DNA of 64,000 nt from Algibacter luteus (GCF_900141715.1 NZ_FQYK01000007.1:62001-126000), one strand, 5' to 3'; positions 45,368-53,800 are shown, counted from the stretch's first letter. A program made the numbers and translations. The notes: generated by a model not told the origin, from the letters alone.

Positions 45368-46449
45368 TAACTTAAAATCCTATTAATTAATTTCTGTTTG
45401 GCGTTTTCGTCGTCTCCACAAAGCCATTGTATCACGTTATGTTCCCAAATATCGTCGTATTCTTTTTCATTTATAATTTTTCTTTCCATAGCAAGGTCAA
45501 GTATTTTTCCTGGATAAGACGATTGTTTATCGCTTTCCATTTCTCCTAACGGATAAGGATCGTCAAGACCCATGATAACCTGTTTAGAACCGTGATTCCT
45601 AATCAAAAGCTCCAATCCTCCGGTATCGTGCACTAAGGTGTCAAAAAAGATGTTTTTATGCCCTACGGCTTTTCTTGGGTGGTGCTTACCTTCAAATAGG
45701 TCCGGTCTGCCATCAAAACCTTGAATACGTCGCCCTAAGTTTATTTGTGCTAACTGTCCGCCATGGGCAAAACACGTACGCATATTAGGAAACTTTTCTT
45801 GATATCCATTTAAAGTTAAAAAATGATAAGCATCGCCACATTGCGCCAACATCCAAATTAAGTGAAAGCGCCATGAGGTATTTTCTAATTTTATAAATTT
45901 TTCACCATCATAAGGATGAATTTCTACGGCTAGATTATACTGACTCGCCAATTCAAAAATAGGCTCGTTTTCTTCATCAAAAATGCAACGCCAAGTACCA
46001 ATAGTATCCATATAATGTGTTGGTAAACATAACAATTGCATGCCGTGGTTTTCCACACAGCGTTCTATTTCCCAACAAGCACTTCTTATAAAAGCAGGAT
46101 GTACAACAAAACCACAGGTAAATTTACTAGGGTTATCATGCTGTACTTTAGCATTAAAATCGTTTTGAAAACGTAAGGCTTTTTTCATTTCTTCAACGCG
46201 TAAACCATTCCCGTATAGTTGCGATAAGTTTAAAACTACAGCATGGTCTAACTTGTTGCGTTCCATCCATTCCAGCTTTTCATCCAAGAAAAAACTAGAG
46301 TCTGTTACTGGGCGTTTCCAGTCCTTCTGAAGCATGAATTTTCGGTCTTTATCCACCCAAAAAATACCTTTCTCTTGCATAAATTCTGGAATCTCTTCCG
46401 GGTAAGGTAATAAGTGCGAATGACCGTTAATTCTAAGTTTACGTTTCAT
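45367..46449 (-). CDS. 2-amino-3-carboxymuconate-6-semialdehyde decarboxylase (ACMSD)
   Basis: 360 residues, an amidohydrolase-fold enzyme. The Zn ligands are HSH near the start (INGHSHLLPYPEE), a His in FAHGGQL and an Asp in GLDDPYPLGE. It decarboxylates ACMS to aminomuconate semialdehyde, directing kynurenine carbon to degradation rather than to quinolinate/NAD. The gene follows 3-hydroxyanthranilate dioxygenase, which makes its substrate. Just upstream of the ATG is a 6 bp-stem hairpin containing an AGGA ribosome site. Confidence 0.92.
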   Translation of the reverse strand: MKRKLRINGHSHLLPYPEEIPEFMQEKGIFWVDKDRKFMLQKDWKRPVTDSSFFLDEKLEWMERNKLDHAVVLNLSQLYGNGLRVEEMKKALRFQNDFNAKVQHDNPSKFTCGFVVHPAFIRSACWEIERCVENHGMQLLCLPTHYMDTIGTWRCIFDEENEPIFELASQYNLAVEIHPYDGEKFIKLENTSWRFHLIWMLAQCGDAYHFLTLNGYQEKFPNMRTCFAHGGQLAQINLGRRIQGFDGRPDLFEGKHHPRKAVGHKNIFFDTLVHDTGGLELLIRNHGSKQVIMGLDDPYPLGEMESDKQSSYPGKILDLAMERKIINEKEYDDIWEHNVIQWLCGDDENAKQKLINRILS

Positions 46450-46456
46450 TTTATAG

Positions 46457-46472
46457 TCCTGAGGGGTCAGGA
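46457..46472 (-). promoter_or_regulatory. Hairpin overlapping the ribosome-binding site of the ACMSD gene
   Basis: On the minus strand TCCTGA-CCCC-TCAGGA, a perfect 6 bp stem with a 4-base loop. The second arm holds AGGA, placed 7 nt before the ATG, so the hairpin could hide the ribosome-binding site. Confidence 0.4.
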
Positions 46473-46487
46473 ATCTTTAAGTTAAAA

Positions 46488-47021
46488 TTAATCAATTTGT
46501 ACTTTCTTAGGAGGTTGCATTACTTCACCACAATTTGGGCAACTACGTTTGTCCTTATCGCCATAATATTTATCAAAAATCTTAGGCATATCGGTTTCAA
46601 TATTGTCTAAAGTGAAATCCTCTTCATACAGTTTTGTTACACAATTTTCACAAAACCAAAGCAACGCATCGCGCACGCCTTCTGGTCTTTTATATTCAAT
46701 AACTAACCCAACGGTATTGGCACCTCGCTGCGGTGAATGTGGCACTTTAGGAGGCAATAAATAAATATCACCCTCTTTAATATGCACATCTTTTGGTGTG
46801 CCTTTATCAATAATTTTTAATACAATATCACCTTCAACCTGATAGAAAAACTCAGGCGTTTCATTATAATGATAATCTTTTCTACTGTTAGGTCCGCCAA
46901 CAACCATCACAATAAAATCGCCGTCTTTCCAAACCACTTTATTACCCACTGGCGGTTTTAAAAGATGCCTGTTTTCTTCAATCCAAGCTTTAAAATTTAT
47001 AGGAGAAGTTAAATGACTCAT
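46488..47021 (-). CDS. 3-hydroxyanthranilate 3,4-dioxygenase
   Basis: 177 residues, one cupin domain. The Fe2+ ligands are H51, E57 (HYNETPE) and H95 (VPHSPQR); substrate-binding R47 and R99 fit the family. The two C-terminal CxxC pairs, C124/C127 (FCENC) and C161/C164 (CPNC), make the rubredoxin-like second iron site of bacterial HAO. The enzyme opens the ring of 3-hydroxyanthranilate to give ACMS, the substrate of the next gene. A dispersed repeat (copy D) separates it from the SDR. Confidence 0.95.
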   Translation of the reverse strand: MSHLTSPINFKAWIEENRHLLKPPVGNKVVWKDGDFIVMVVGGPNSRKDYHYNETPEFFYQVEGDIVLKIIDKGTPKDVHIKEGDIYLLPPKVPHSPQRGANTVGLVIEYKRPEGVRDALLWFCENCVTKLYEEDFTLDNIETDMPKIFDKYYGDKDKRSCPNCGEVMQPPKKVQID

Positions 47022-47035
47022 AGTTTTATATTTTT

Positions 47036-47155
47036 GGCGTTACCACAAGGGTCAGGCTATCCGCTATATCTTTTTTGTTAGTTCTCGTTATATTTTGTTC
47101 ATACTTCACAAAATACTCGAGCCAACAAAAAAGGATGCCGCTTCTATCCTTAACG
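47036..47155 (+). repeat. Dispersed flavobacterial repeat, copy D
   Basis: Left border GGCGTTACCACAAGGGTCAGG, a long imperfect hairpin (TTTTTTGTTAG ... CCAACAAAAAA, 47070-47132) and right border CTTCTATCCTTAACGCG. It lies inside the kynurenine cluster, in the 195 bp between the SDR and 3-HAO genes. Confidence 0.75.
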
Positions 47156-47216
47156 CGAATTTGTTATAAAGATACAAATACCAGAAATTTTATAGTGTTT
47201 TAGTTTCGTTAAATAA

Positions 47217-47999
47217 TTACAAAGACTTTGTTCTTCCGCCATCAACAGGAACGTTAATTCCGGTAATATAACTGGCCGCTTCACTTGCTAAAAAAGTTAT
47301 GGCATTTGCTGTTTCTTCTGGTTTTGCAAAACGTTTTACAGGCGCATAATTTTTCATGATTTCGGTCATGTCTTCAATAGATCGCCCTTCAATATTCGCT
47401 TTAATTTTTATAATTTCAGTTAAACGTTCGGTGTCTGTAAATCCAGGAAGCACATTGTTAACTGTAATGCCAAATTCGGCAACTTCTACCGAAAGGGTTT
47501 TACTCCAATTACCAACAGCACCTCTAATGGTATTACTTACGCCCAGTCCAGGGATAGGTTCTTTAACCGATGTAGAAATTACATTAATAATCCTTCCAAA
47601 ACCCTCAGCTTTCATAAAAGGAATAGTGGCCTGTGCCAAAAGATGGTTGCATTTTAAATGCATAGTAAATGCGTTATCAAAAGCTTCTAAACTTGCAGTT
47701 AATAAGCTTCCGCTTCTTGGTCCTCCAGTATTATTTATAACAATATGAAAACCATGTTCTTTTTCAATAAATTTTATAACCTGCTCCTGTAGTTCTCTTG
47801 GGTTCGAAAAATCGGCCACAATATAACTATGGTTTCTATGTTGTGGTAATTCTTCTAAAACTTCTTTTAGTTTTTCACGGTTTCTGGCCACGAGAGTTAC
47901 ATTAACACCTTCGGCAGCTAATGCCATAGCTGTGGCTTTTCCAATGCCTTGTGTGCTTCCGCAAACAAGTGCGTTTTTGTTATTTAGTTTTAAATCCAT
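47217..47999 (-). CDS. Atypical short-chain dehydrogenase/reductase in the kynurenine cluster
   Basis: 260 residues, SDR fold. The cofactor motif GSTQGIG (13-19) and INNTGG, NVISTSV and PGFTDT are clear. The catalytic YxxxK is not there: the aligned region reads LGVSNTIRGAV, with Ser155 and Arg159 at the Tyr and Lys positions. Ser142/144 remains. This matches the known BKR-like SDR subgroup that lacks the usual catalytic residues. It lies between the aldehyde dehydrogenase and the dioxygenase, which links it to kynurenine breakdown. A reductase activity should not be assumed. Confidence 0.85.
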   Translation of the reverse strand: MDLKLNNKNALVCGSTQGIGKATAMALAAEGVNVTLVARNREKLKEVLEELPQHRNHSYIVADFSNPRELQEQVIKFIEKEHGFHIVINNTGGPRSGSLLTASLEAFDNAFTMHLKCNHLLAQATIPFMKAEGFGRIINVISTSVKEPIPGLGVSNTIRGAVGNWSKTLSVEVAEFGITVNNVLPGFTDTERLTEIIKIKANIEGRSIEDMTEIMKNYAPVKRFAKPEETANAITFLASEAASYITGINVPVDGGRTKSL

Positions 48000-48013
48000 A
48001 ATTCTTACTGTTT

Positions 48014-48034
48014 GGTCAAGCGCAGTCGAGACCT
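48014..48034 (+). repeat. Palindrome-type dispersed repeat, copy 1
   Basis: GGTCAAGCGCAGTCGAGACCT, differing in one base from the copy at 49582. It occupies the gap between the ALDH and SDR genes. Confidence 0.75.
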
Positions 48035-48061
48035 AGTTCTTTAATTATTATATTTTAAACG

Positions 48062-48088
48062 AGATGCCGAAACAAGTTCAGCATGACA
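48062..48088 (+). repeat. Second palindromic dispersed motif
   Basis: TGCCGAA-ACAAG-TTCAGCA (48065-48083), an imperfect palindrome of a kind common between genes in this family of bacteria. It lies next to the copy 1 repeat, within the ALDH-SDR gap. Confidence 0.5.
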
Positions 48089-48096
48089 TCAAAGTG

Positions 48097-49536
48097 TCAA
48101 TATTTTATACAAACATTTTTTGCTTCTGTAAAAAAGCGTAGTGCTTCAAAGCCACCTTCACGTCCAACTCCAGATGCTTTTGTGCCACCAAAGGGAGTGC
48201 GTAAATCGCGTAACATCCAAGTGTTTACCCAAACTATACCAGCTTCTAATCGATTGCTTAAATGCATCGTACGTTTTAAATTGTTAGTCCATAAAGTAGC
48301 CGATAAGCCATACTTAACTTTATTGGCCATTTCTAAAACTTCATTTTCAGTATTAAACGGCATTATGGTAACCACCGGCCCAAAAATTTCTTCTTGATTC
48401 ACACGACATTCGTCGGTTGCAACTTCAATGACTGTTGGTTCCAGATAATAGCCATTTTTTAAACCCTTTACCAAAACTTTTTGACCTCCACATAGGATTT
48501 TACCTTTTTCGGTTTTGGCAAGGTCTATATAGCGTAAAACTTTTTCTAAATGCTGTTTAGAAACTAAAGCACCAAGATCTGTTATTGCCATAGCCGGATT
48601 TCCGACTTTTAATTGTTTTACTCGTGAAACAAAATCGGTTTTAAATTTTTTATAAATCGATGCTTCTACAAAAATGCGGCTTCCACATAAACAAATTTGA
48701 CCTTGATTGGCGAATGATGAGCGCACTGTGGTTTCTAACATATCATCATAATCACAATCTGAAAAAATGATGTTTGGGTTTTTGCCTCCTAGCTCTAAAG
48801 ATAGCTTTTTAAAAAGGGGCGCCGCCATTTTAGCAATATGAGCACCTGTTTCTGTGCCTCCAGTAAACGAAATGGCCTTTATTTCTGGGTGCTCAATAAT
48901 AGCCTGTCCTGTGGTGCTACCCAAACCGTGTACAATATTTAATACACCATGAGGTAAACCAGCTTCAGTACAAATTTGCCCTAATAAATAGGCGGTCATA
49001 GGTGTTACCTCACTTGGTTTCGCAACAACACAATTGCCAGCAGCTATAGCGGGTGCAATTTTCCATGTGAATAAGTAAAGTGGAAGATTCCATGGCGAAA
49101 TACAACCTACCACACCTATGGGTTGCCTTAAGGTGTAATTAATAGCATCTTGCCCTACACTTTCATGACTTTCACTAGCAAACTGTGTAATGGCATTGCC
49201 AAAAAACCTAAAATTACTGGCAGCTCTAGGTATGTCAATAGATTTAGCTAAGCTTATAGGCTTGCCATTGTCTTTACTTTCTGCTTCGGCAAATTGATCT
49301 AAATTGGCTTCAAGTAATTCTGAAATTTTTATTAAAATTCTACTCCGCTCTTCAAAAGTGGTTTGAGACCAATGCTTAAATGCCTTTTGGGCACTTTTAT
49401 ACGCAGTTTCTACATCTTCTTTTGATGAGTTGGGTATATGTCCATAAACTTCGCCATTGGCTGGACAATAATTGTCTATCCAGTCGTTTGAGATTGGATT
49501 TACGAATTTGCCGTTTATTAAGTTTTGGATTTTCAT
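48097..49536 (-). CDS. Aldehyde dehydrogenase, probable 2-aminomuconate-6-semialdehyde dehydrogenase
   Basis: 479 residues, class ALDH fold. The catalytic Cys is in NQGQICLCGSRIF and the Glu in LSLELGGKNPN; the NAD-binding FTGGTETG motif is present. Beside ACMSD it would oxidise aminomuconate semialdehyde to 2-aminomuconate. The identity with the AMSDH (AmnC/NbaE) group is inferred from context and similarity to betaine/aminomuconate ALDH; its substrate was not read from sequence. Confidence 0.88.
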   Translation of the reverse strand: MKIQNLINGKFVNPISNDWIDNYCPANGEVYGHIPNSSKEDVETAYKSAQKAFKHWSQTTFEERSRILIKISELLEANLDQFAEAESKDNGKPISLAKSIDIPRAASNFRFFGNAITQFASESHESVGQDAINYTLRQPIGVVGCISPWNLPLYLFTWKIAPAIAAGNCVVAKPSEVTPMTAYLLGQICTEAGLPHGVLNIVHGLGSTTGQAIIEHPEIKAISFTGGTETGAHIAKMAAPLFKKLSLELGGKNPNIIFSDCDYDDMLETTVRSSFANQGQICLCGSRIFVEASIYKKFKTDFVSRVKQLKVGNPAMAITDLGALVSKQHLEKVLRYIDLAKTEKGKILCGGQKVLVKGLKNGYYLEPTVIEVATDECRVNQEEIFGPVVTIMPFNTENEVLEMANKVKYGLSATLWTNNLKRTMHLSNRLEAGIVWVNTWMLRDLRTPFGGTKASGVGREGGFEALRFFTEAKNVCIKY

Positions 49537-49581
49537 TTTGTTTTATATGTATGCTTAATGTAAATTACTTCATGCTTGTCT

Positions 49582-49602
49582 GGTCGAGCGCAGTCGAGAC
49601 CT
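49582..49602 (+). repeat. Left inverted repeat flanking the GIY-YIG gene
   Basis: GGTCGAGCGCAGTCGAGACCT. Its reverse complement shares the 15-base core CTCGACTGCGCTCGA with the repeat at 49926. It overlaps the stop codon of the GIY-YIG gene. Confidence 0.8.
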
Positions 49603-49921
49603 ATTTAGATTCTGGTTTATACTTTGAATGTGTTGCATTTCTGCATTCAGCTAAAATCTCTAATAAATCAAAATTTTCATTTGCTAGAGCCAGCTTTTTC
49701 TTCCCACTCCATTTTTTAATTTTCTTTTCAAAATATATAGCTTGATTTACATCATTAAATTCTTGATGAAAAATTAATTCTAACGGTCTTCGTTTAAAAG
49801 TAAAACAATTTTTATTTAGTCCATTTTGATGTTCTTCAAATCTTCTAGAGATGTCATTTGTTATTCCTGTATATGTCAAACCGTCTGAACATTTCAGTAT
49901 GTATACAAAATAAGATTTCAT
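49601..49921 (-). CDS. Small GIY-YIG nuclease-domain protein
   Basis: 106 residues, a stand-alone GIY-YIG domain. The paired tyrosines appear in YFVYILKC and TYTGITND, followed by the RRFEEHQNG helix and the likely catalytic Glu in AIYFEKKIK (E64). Such single-domain proteins (UrbB/UPF0213-like) are DNA endonuclease-like but mostly uncharacterised. It interrupts the kynurenine cluster between kmo/ridA and the ALDH gene and is bounded by inverted copies of a palindromic repeat, suggesting mobility. Confidence 0.9.
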   Translation of the reverse strand: MKSYFVYILKCSDGLTYTGITNDISRRFEEHQNGLNKNCFTFKRRPLELIFHQEFNDVNQAIYFEKKIKKWSGKKKLALANENFDLLEILAECRNATHSKYKPESK

Positions 49922-49925
49922 TACA

Positions 49926-49950
49926 AACCTCTCGACTGCGCTCGAGGAGA
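49926..49950 (-). repeat. Right inverted repeat flanking the GIY-YIG gene
   Basis: AACCTCTCGACTGCGCTCGAGGAGA, opposite orientation to 49582-49602, starting 4 bp before the GIY-YIG start codon. Confidence 0.8.
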
Positions 49951-49963
49951 CATTTAGTTTAAT

Positions 49964-50365
49964 TTATTTTTTTTTATAAGCCACAACCTTAATCTCCACC
50001 ACCAAATCAGGATGTGGTAATTGATGCACTGCAACTGTAGTTCGTGTTGGTCCTGTAGCTACATCAAAAAACTCTGCATAGGCTTTGTTATAGCCGGCAA
50101 AATCGTTCATATTCACTAAAAACGATGTCACATCCACAACATCCTTTAACGAAGCACCTGCTTTGGCTAAGTTCTTTTCAATATTTTTTAAAACTTCTCG
50201 GGTTTGTACCTCAATATTTAAATGTTTTGTTCCCATGTCGTCAATAATATCAACGCCTGCAATAGTGTTATCAGGTCTTCGGGAACTTGTTCCAGATACG
50301 AAAATAAAATCGCCAACACGTTTGGTATGTGGGTATGCGCCTCTAGGTGTTACATTGTCGTCCAT
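49964..50365 (-). CDS. RidA/YjgF-family deaminase (probable 2-aminomuconate deaminase)
   Basis: 133 residues. The RidA trimer core is clear: [15 protein letters not shown], an Arg in [28 protein letters not shown]. RidA proteins hydrolyse enamines/imines; the aminomuconate deaminase (NbaF/AmnD) of 3-hydroxyanthranilate pathways belongs to the same fold. Its place in the cluster, 2 bp downstream of kmo, supports the deaminase function. A general enamine-scavenging role remains possible. Confidence 0.85.
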   Translation of the reverse strand: MDDNVTPRGAYPHTKRVGDFIFVSGTSSRRPDNTIAGVDIIDDMGTKHLNIEVQTREVLKNIEKNLAKAGASLKDVVDVTSFLVNMNDFAGYNKAYAEFFDVATGPTRTTVAVHQLPHPDLVVEIKVVAYKKK

Positions 50366-50367
50366 TA

Positions 50368-51768
50368 TTATTGATTTAATCCAGCTATTCTATCATCTTC
50401 AAGAATGGCTTCGGTTTCTTGTTTTACTTGTTCTAAAATTGTCTTTAAATCGCCGTTGATATCAATTTTTTTATCAGCTAGTAAATTCAGTATGGCTTTA
50501 TCTTGAGCTCGACCTCGCAACATGGCTTCTCTATAGCCAATATCTTCATTAAAAGTGACTAAGGCATATTTTGATGTATAGTCTTTAGGAAATTGTTTTT
50601 CTAAAGCCATCTCCAATTTACGCTTTTCTTGAAAAATAGCTTGATTAACATGCCCTTTCATTTCGTGAAAGTTGTCTATCGCCAAATCTGCAATAGCATC
50701 GGTATCTTTTTTGCGTCTTTTTTCGAAGGTTTTAAAAGTGGCTTCCCAACTACTTAAATTTTCATCTAAAACAGCATCAAACTCCACGACATCTTCAAAC
50801 GAAGCATTCATACCTTGACCGTAAAAAGGAACAATAGCATGTGCCGCATCTCCCATTAAAAGGGTATTACCTTTATAATGCCATGGTGAACATTTTATGG
50901 TGCCTAAAGGCGCTGTGGGGTTCGTGAAAAAATCTTCCAATAAATTAGGCATTACAGCCAAAGCATCTGGAAATTCTTTACTAAAAAACTCTAGCACACG
51001 CTCATCGTTAGTTAAATTATTAAAATTGTATGTGCCTTCATCATAACTTAAAAATAGCGTTACCGTAAAACTGCCATCTAAATTGGGTAGTGCTATTAGC
51101 ATGAAACTACCACGTGGCCAAATATGAAGGGCATTTTTATATATTTTGAAATCGCCATTGTCTTTAGGTAAAATACTTAATTCTTTGTAACCATGAGTTA
51201 AATAGGCTTGTGAAAAGCTAAATAAGAATTTTTTACCTAAATAGTAACTCTTACGTAAAGCTGAACCCGCACCATCGGTGGCTATAATAACGTCCGCATC
51301 TTCTAGAAATTCGTCTTTGCTTTTGTAATCTTTAAATAATGCCGTGGTATTTTCAAAATCAACAGATTTACATTTTTTATTGAAATAAATTTTGACATTC
51401 TCATGTTTTTCTGCCTCATCCAATAGTAAAGCATTGAGTTCGCCACGAGAAATAGAGTTGATGAATTCATGAGTTCGACCGCTGTAATTGGATTGAAATG
51501 TATTGCCATGTGCATCGTGAATCATTCGACCGTGCATTGGGATGCAAAGCGCTTTCACTTGGTCTTCTAAACCTACTAGTTTCATGGCTTTATTCCCTCG
51601 GTCTGAAAAGGCTAAGTTTATAGATCGACCTGCGGAAATATCTACTTTTCGTAAATCAGGACGCATTTCGAAAACCGAAACATTGTATCCTCTTTGGCCT
51701 AAACGTAAAGCTAAAAGCGAACCACAAAGTCCGGCGCCTATAATTAATATGTTTTGTTGTTTTTTCAT
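50368..51768 (-). CDS. kmo: Kynurenine 3-monooxygenase
   Basis: 466 residues, class A flavoprotein hydroxylase. FAD binding: [19 protein letters not shown] (9-15 GxGxxG), and [22 protein letters not shown] (the GD motif). The KMO signatures [14 protein letters not shown] and [13 protein letters not shown] are present. It hydroxylates kynurenine to 3-hydroxykynurenine using NADPH and O2. In other organisms this protein is membrane associated by its C-terminal tail; the tail here is charged without a clear transmembrane helix. Immediately upstream of ridA and downstream of kynU. Confidence 0.95.
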   Translation of the reverse strand: MKKQQNILIIGAGLCGSLLALRLGQRGYNVSVFEMRPDLRKVDISAGRSINLAFSDRGNKAMKLVGLEDQVKALCIPMHGRMIHDAHGNTFQSNYSGRTHEFINSISRGELNALLLDEAEKHENVKIYFNKKCKSVDFENTTALFKDYKSKDEFLEDADVIIATDGAGSALRKSYYLGKKFLFSFSQAYLTHGYKELSILPKDNGDFKIYKNALHIWPRGSFMLIALPNLDGSFTVTLFLSYDEGTYNFNNLTNDERVLEFFSKEFPDALAVMPNLLEDFFTNPTAPLGTIKCSPWHYKGNTLLMGDAAHAIVPFYGQGMNASFEDVVEFDAVLDENLSSWEATFKTFEKRRKKDTDAIADLAIDNFHEMKGHVNQAIFQEKRKLEMALEKQFPKDYTSKYALVTFNEDIGYREAMLRGRAQDKAILNLLADKKIDINGDLKTILEQVKQETEAILEDDRIAGLNQ

Positions 51769-51782
51769 ATTTTTTTGTCTTT

Positions 51783-51832
51783 ACGAGCGCAGTCGAGACC
51801 TTTAAAACCTCTTGAACGTGCTCAAAGAGAAA
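51783..51832. repeat. Joined pair of palindromic repeats (copy without a gene)
   Basis: GAGCGCAGTCGAGACCT at 51785-51801 is followed after only a few T/A bases by AACCTCTTGAACGTGCTCAAAGAGA, a degraded inverse of it. The two units that bracket the GIY-YIG gene at 49582-49950 are here next to each other. Confidence 0.7.
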
Positions 51833-51839
51833 TTCGTAT

Positions 51840-53135
51840 TTATTTTAATATGCCTTTCAATTTCTCAACTAGCCGATAAACATCTTCAAAAGAATTGTAT
51901 AACGGTACAGGAGCACATCTTATCACATCAGGCTCTCTCCAATCACTAATGATGCCTACTTCAGTCAATTTATTGTGTAATGATTTATCAGCATTTTTCA
52001 CCTGAATGGAGAGCTGGCAACCACGTTCTTCAGATCTTTTTGGTGTTATGATTCTAATGGTGTCTTCGCCTAATTGTTTCAATAAATATTCAAAGTAGCC
52101 CGTTAGTTTTTTTGACTTGTTAATCAACTTATCCATCCCAACTTCATTAAATAAATCTAACGATGCTTTTATGGCCGCCATAGATAGGATAGGAGGGTTG
52201 CTTAATTGCCAACCTTCAGCACCTGGTAATTGATCGAACTCTCCACGCATGTTAAACCGCGTTTGTTTATTGTGGCTCCACCAACCCGTAAAACGGTTTA
52301 AATCTTTTCTATAAGCATGTCTTTCATGTACAAAACAACCTGCCAAACTTCCAGGGCCAGAATTTAAATATTTGTAGGTGCACCAAACCGCAAAATCTGC
52401 ACCTGAATCGTGGAGGTTTAGCGCTACATTTCCAGCGCCATGTGCACAATCAAAACCAACGTTACAACCCTGTTTGTGTCCCAACTGTGTTATGCGTTTT
52501 AAATCGAAATATTGACCAGTGTAATAATTAACGCCACCAATCATGATCAAAGCAATTTCATCACCTTGAGTTTCTAATATAGTTTCTAAATCATCATAAT
52601 TTAATAATTCTTCTCCTGGTCTTGGTTTCCAAAGTACAACACCTTCTTTATCATCAAATCCATGATGACGCAATTGCGATTCAACAGCATATTTATCAGA
52701 TGGAAAAGCATCACTTTCAATTAAGATTTTATAACGGGTTTTAGTTGGTTTGTAAAACGATACCATCATGAAATGTAAGTTGGCAGTAAGCGTGTTCATA
52801 ACCACAACTTCAATAGGTTTGGCACCTACAACTTTTGCCATACTTTCGGTTAAAAATTCATGATACGCCAACCAAGGGTTTTTGGCTTCAAAATGCCCTT
52901 CTACGCCTAAATTAGCCCAATCATTAAGTTCTTGATTTACGTATGCCTTGGTTTGTTTAGGTTGCAATCCCAACGAATTGCCAGTCATATAAATCCAAGC
53001 ATCACCTTGCTTATCTTTTGGGATGTGAAACTGATTTCTGTAAGATTTAAGTTCGTCTTTACGGTCTTGATCTAAAGCATAATCTAGACCTAATTTATAG
53101 TCGGACAATGTGCGTATGTTTTCGGTTTCTAACAA
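51840..53135 (-). CDS. kynU: Kynureninase
   Basis: 431 residues, PLP fold type I. K255 in WCTYKYLNSGPG is the Schiff-base lysine; DCAHGAGN (residues 229-236), FDQLPGAEGWQLSNPPI and the RAFGW-type Arg region (FRYRF-like) follow the family. It cleaves 3-hydroxykynurenine (or kynurenine) to 3-hydroxyanthranilate and alanine. The first codon is a TTG at 53135: there is an upstream in-frame stop and no ATG before the MTGNSLG block. Kynurenine formation from tryptophan (TDO, formamidase) is not encoded in this window. Confidence 0.95.
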   Translation of the reverse strand: MLETENIRTLSDYKLGLDYALDQDRKDELKSYRNQFHIPKDKQGDAWIYMTGNSLGLQPKQTKAYVNQELNDWANLGVEGHFEAKNPWLAYHEFLTESMAKVVGAKPIEVVVMNTLTANLHFMMVSFYKPTKTRYKILIESDAFPSDKYAVESQLRHHGFDDKEGVVLWKPRPGEELLNYDDLETILETQGDEIALIMIGGVNYYTGQYFDLKRITQLGHKQGCNVGFDCAHGAGNVALNLHDSGADFAVWCTYKYLNSGPGSLAGCFVHERHAYRKDLNRFTGWWSHNKQTRFNMRGEFDQLPGAEGWQLSNPPILSMAAIKASLDLFNEVGMDKLINKSKKLTGYFEYLLKQLGEDTIRIITPKRSEERGCQLSIQVKNADKSLHNKLTEVGIISDWREPDVIRCAPVPLYNSFEDVYRLVEKLKGILK

Positions 53136-53225
53136 AAATAAGAATTATAAAGTTAGTAACGAATGGCATAAACAAGATTAAAGTGGCGTGATATTTTTTT
53201 GTATATTTAGTTAAAACTTGAAGCC

Positions 53226-53645
53226 ATGTCTAAAACTAGAGAATATACCAATGGTGCAGTTACTGTAGTATGGAAACCCGAATTATGTATTCATTCTGGA
53301 ATTTGCGCAAAAGGCTTGCCAGATGTTTTTAGACCTCGAGTACGTCCATGGGTTAGGATTGAAAAAGGTACGACGGAAGATTTAATCAATCAAGTTAAAC
53401 GGTGTCCTTCTGGGGCTTTAAGTTATTATCTAAACGAAGCGAAAGAAAATAAACCAGAGGCCACTGAAACCAAGGTAGAAGTTTTAGAAAACGGACCCTT
53501 ATTGGTTTACGGTACATTGAAAGTTATCGGAAAAGACGGTACAGAAGAAGTTAAAAATAAAACAACCGCTTTTTGTAGATGTGGTGCTTCAAAAAATAAA
53601 CCGTATTGCGATGGTACCCATTCAAAAACTAACTTTACAGGATAA
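53226..53645 (+). CDS. Mono-cluster (YjdI-like) Fe-S protein fused to a CDGSH iron-sulfur domain
   Basis: 139 residues. The N-terminal half has Cys21 (ELCIHSGICAKGLPDVF) and C27 with C60 (KRCPSGALSY), like (4Fe-4S) mono-cluster proteins of the YjdI family. The C-terminal half is a CDGSH domain with C117, C119, C128 and H132 (FCRCGASKNKPYCDGTH) that binds a 2Fe-2S cluster. Probably an electron-transfer or Fe-S cluster protein in the cytoplasm. It is divergent from kynU and has its own terminator. Confidence 0.9.
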   Translation: MSKTREYTNGAVTVVWKPELCIHSGICAKGLPDVFRPRVRPWVRIEKGTTEDLINQVKRCPSGALSYYLNEAKENKPEATETKVEVLENGPLLVYGTLKVIGKDGTEEVKNKTTAFCRCGASKNKPYCDGTHSKTNFTG

Positions 53646-53667
53646 TTAAATTAATCATATACAACTG

Positions 53668-53706
53668 AAAAGCGCATCAATAGTTTTGAACTATTGATGC
53701 GCTTTA
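53668..53706 (+). terminator. Strong hairpin terminator
   Basis: AAAGCGCATCAATAGTT-TTG-AACTATTGATGCGCTTT, a perfect 17 bp stem, 22 bp past the CDGSH stop. Only a short T-run follows it. Confidence 0.8.
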
Positions 53707-53800
53707 ATATATATAGACGCATAACGCGGAAAATAAATTGTATACTTTATATACGCAATATATTACGCTTTTGGATCTCTTTATTTGTAAAAAGTTAGAG

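Noticed and set aside
47036-47155. Repeat copy D considered as an operon-splitting terminator or insertion sequence remnant
   Set aside because: It has no ORF, no terminal duplication and the same body as four other copies, so it is recorded only as a dispersed repeat.
47356-47748. 130-codon open frame opposite to the SDR gene
   Set aside because: It mirrors the SDR coding sequence; the SDR frame has clear family motifs and the opposite frame has none.
49380-49745. 121-codon open frame on the + strand spanning the ALDH start and the GIY-YIG end
   Set aside because: It crosses two real genes and a repeat in antisense and has no recognisable protein features.
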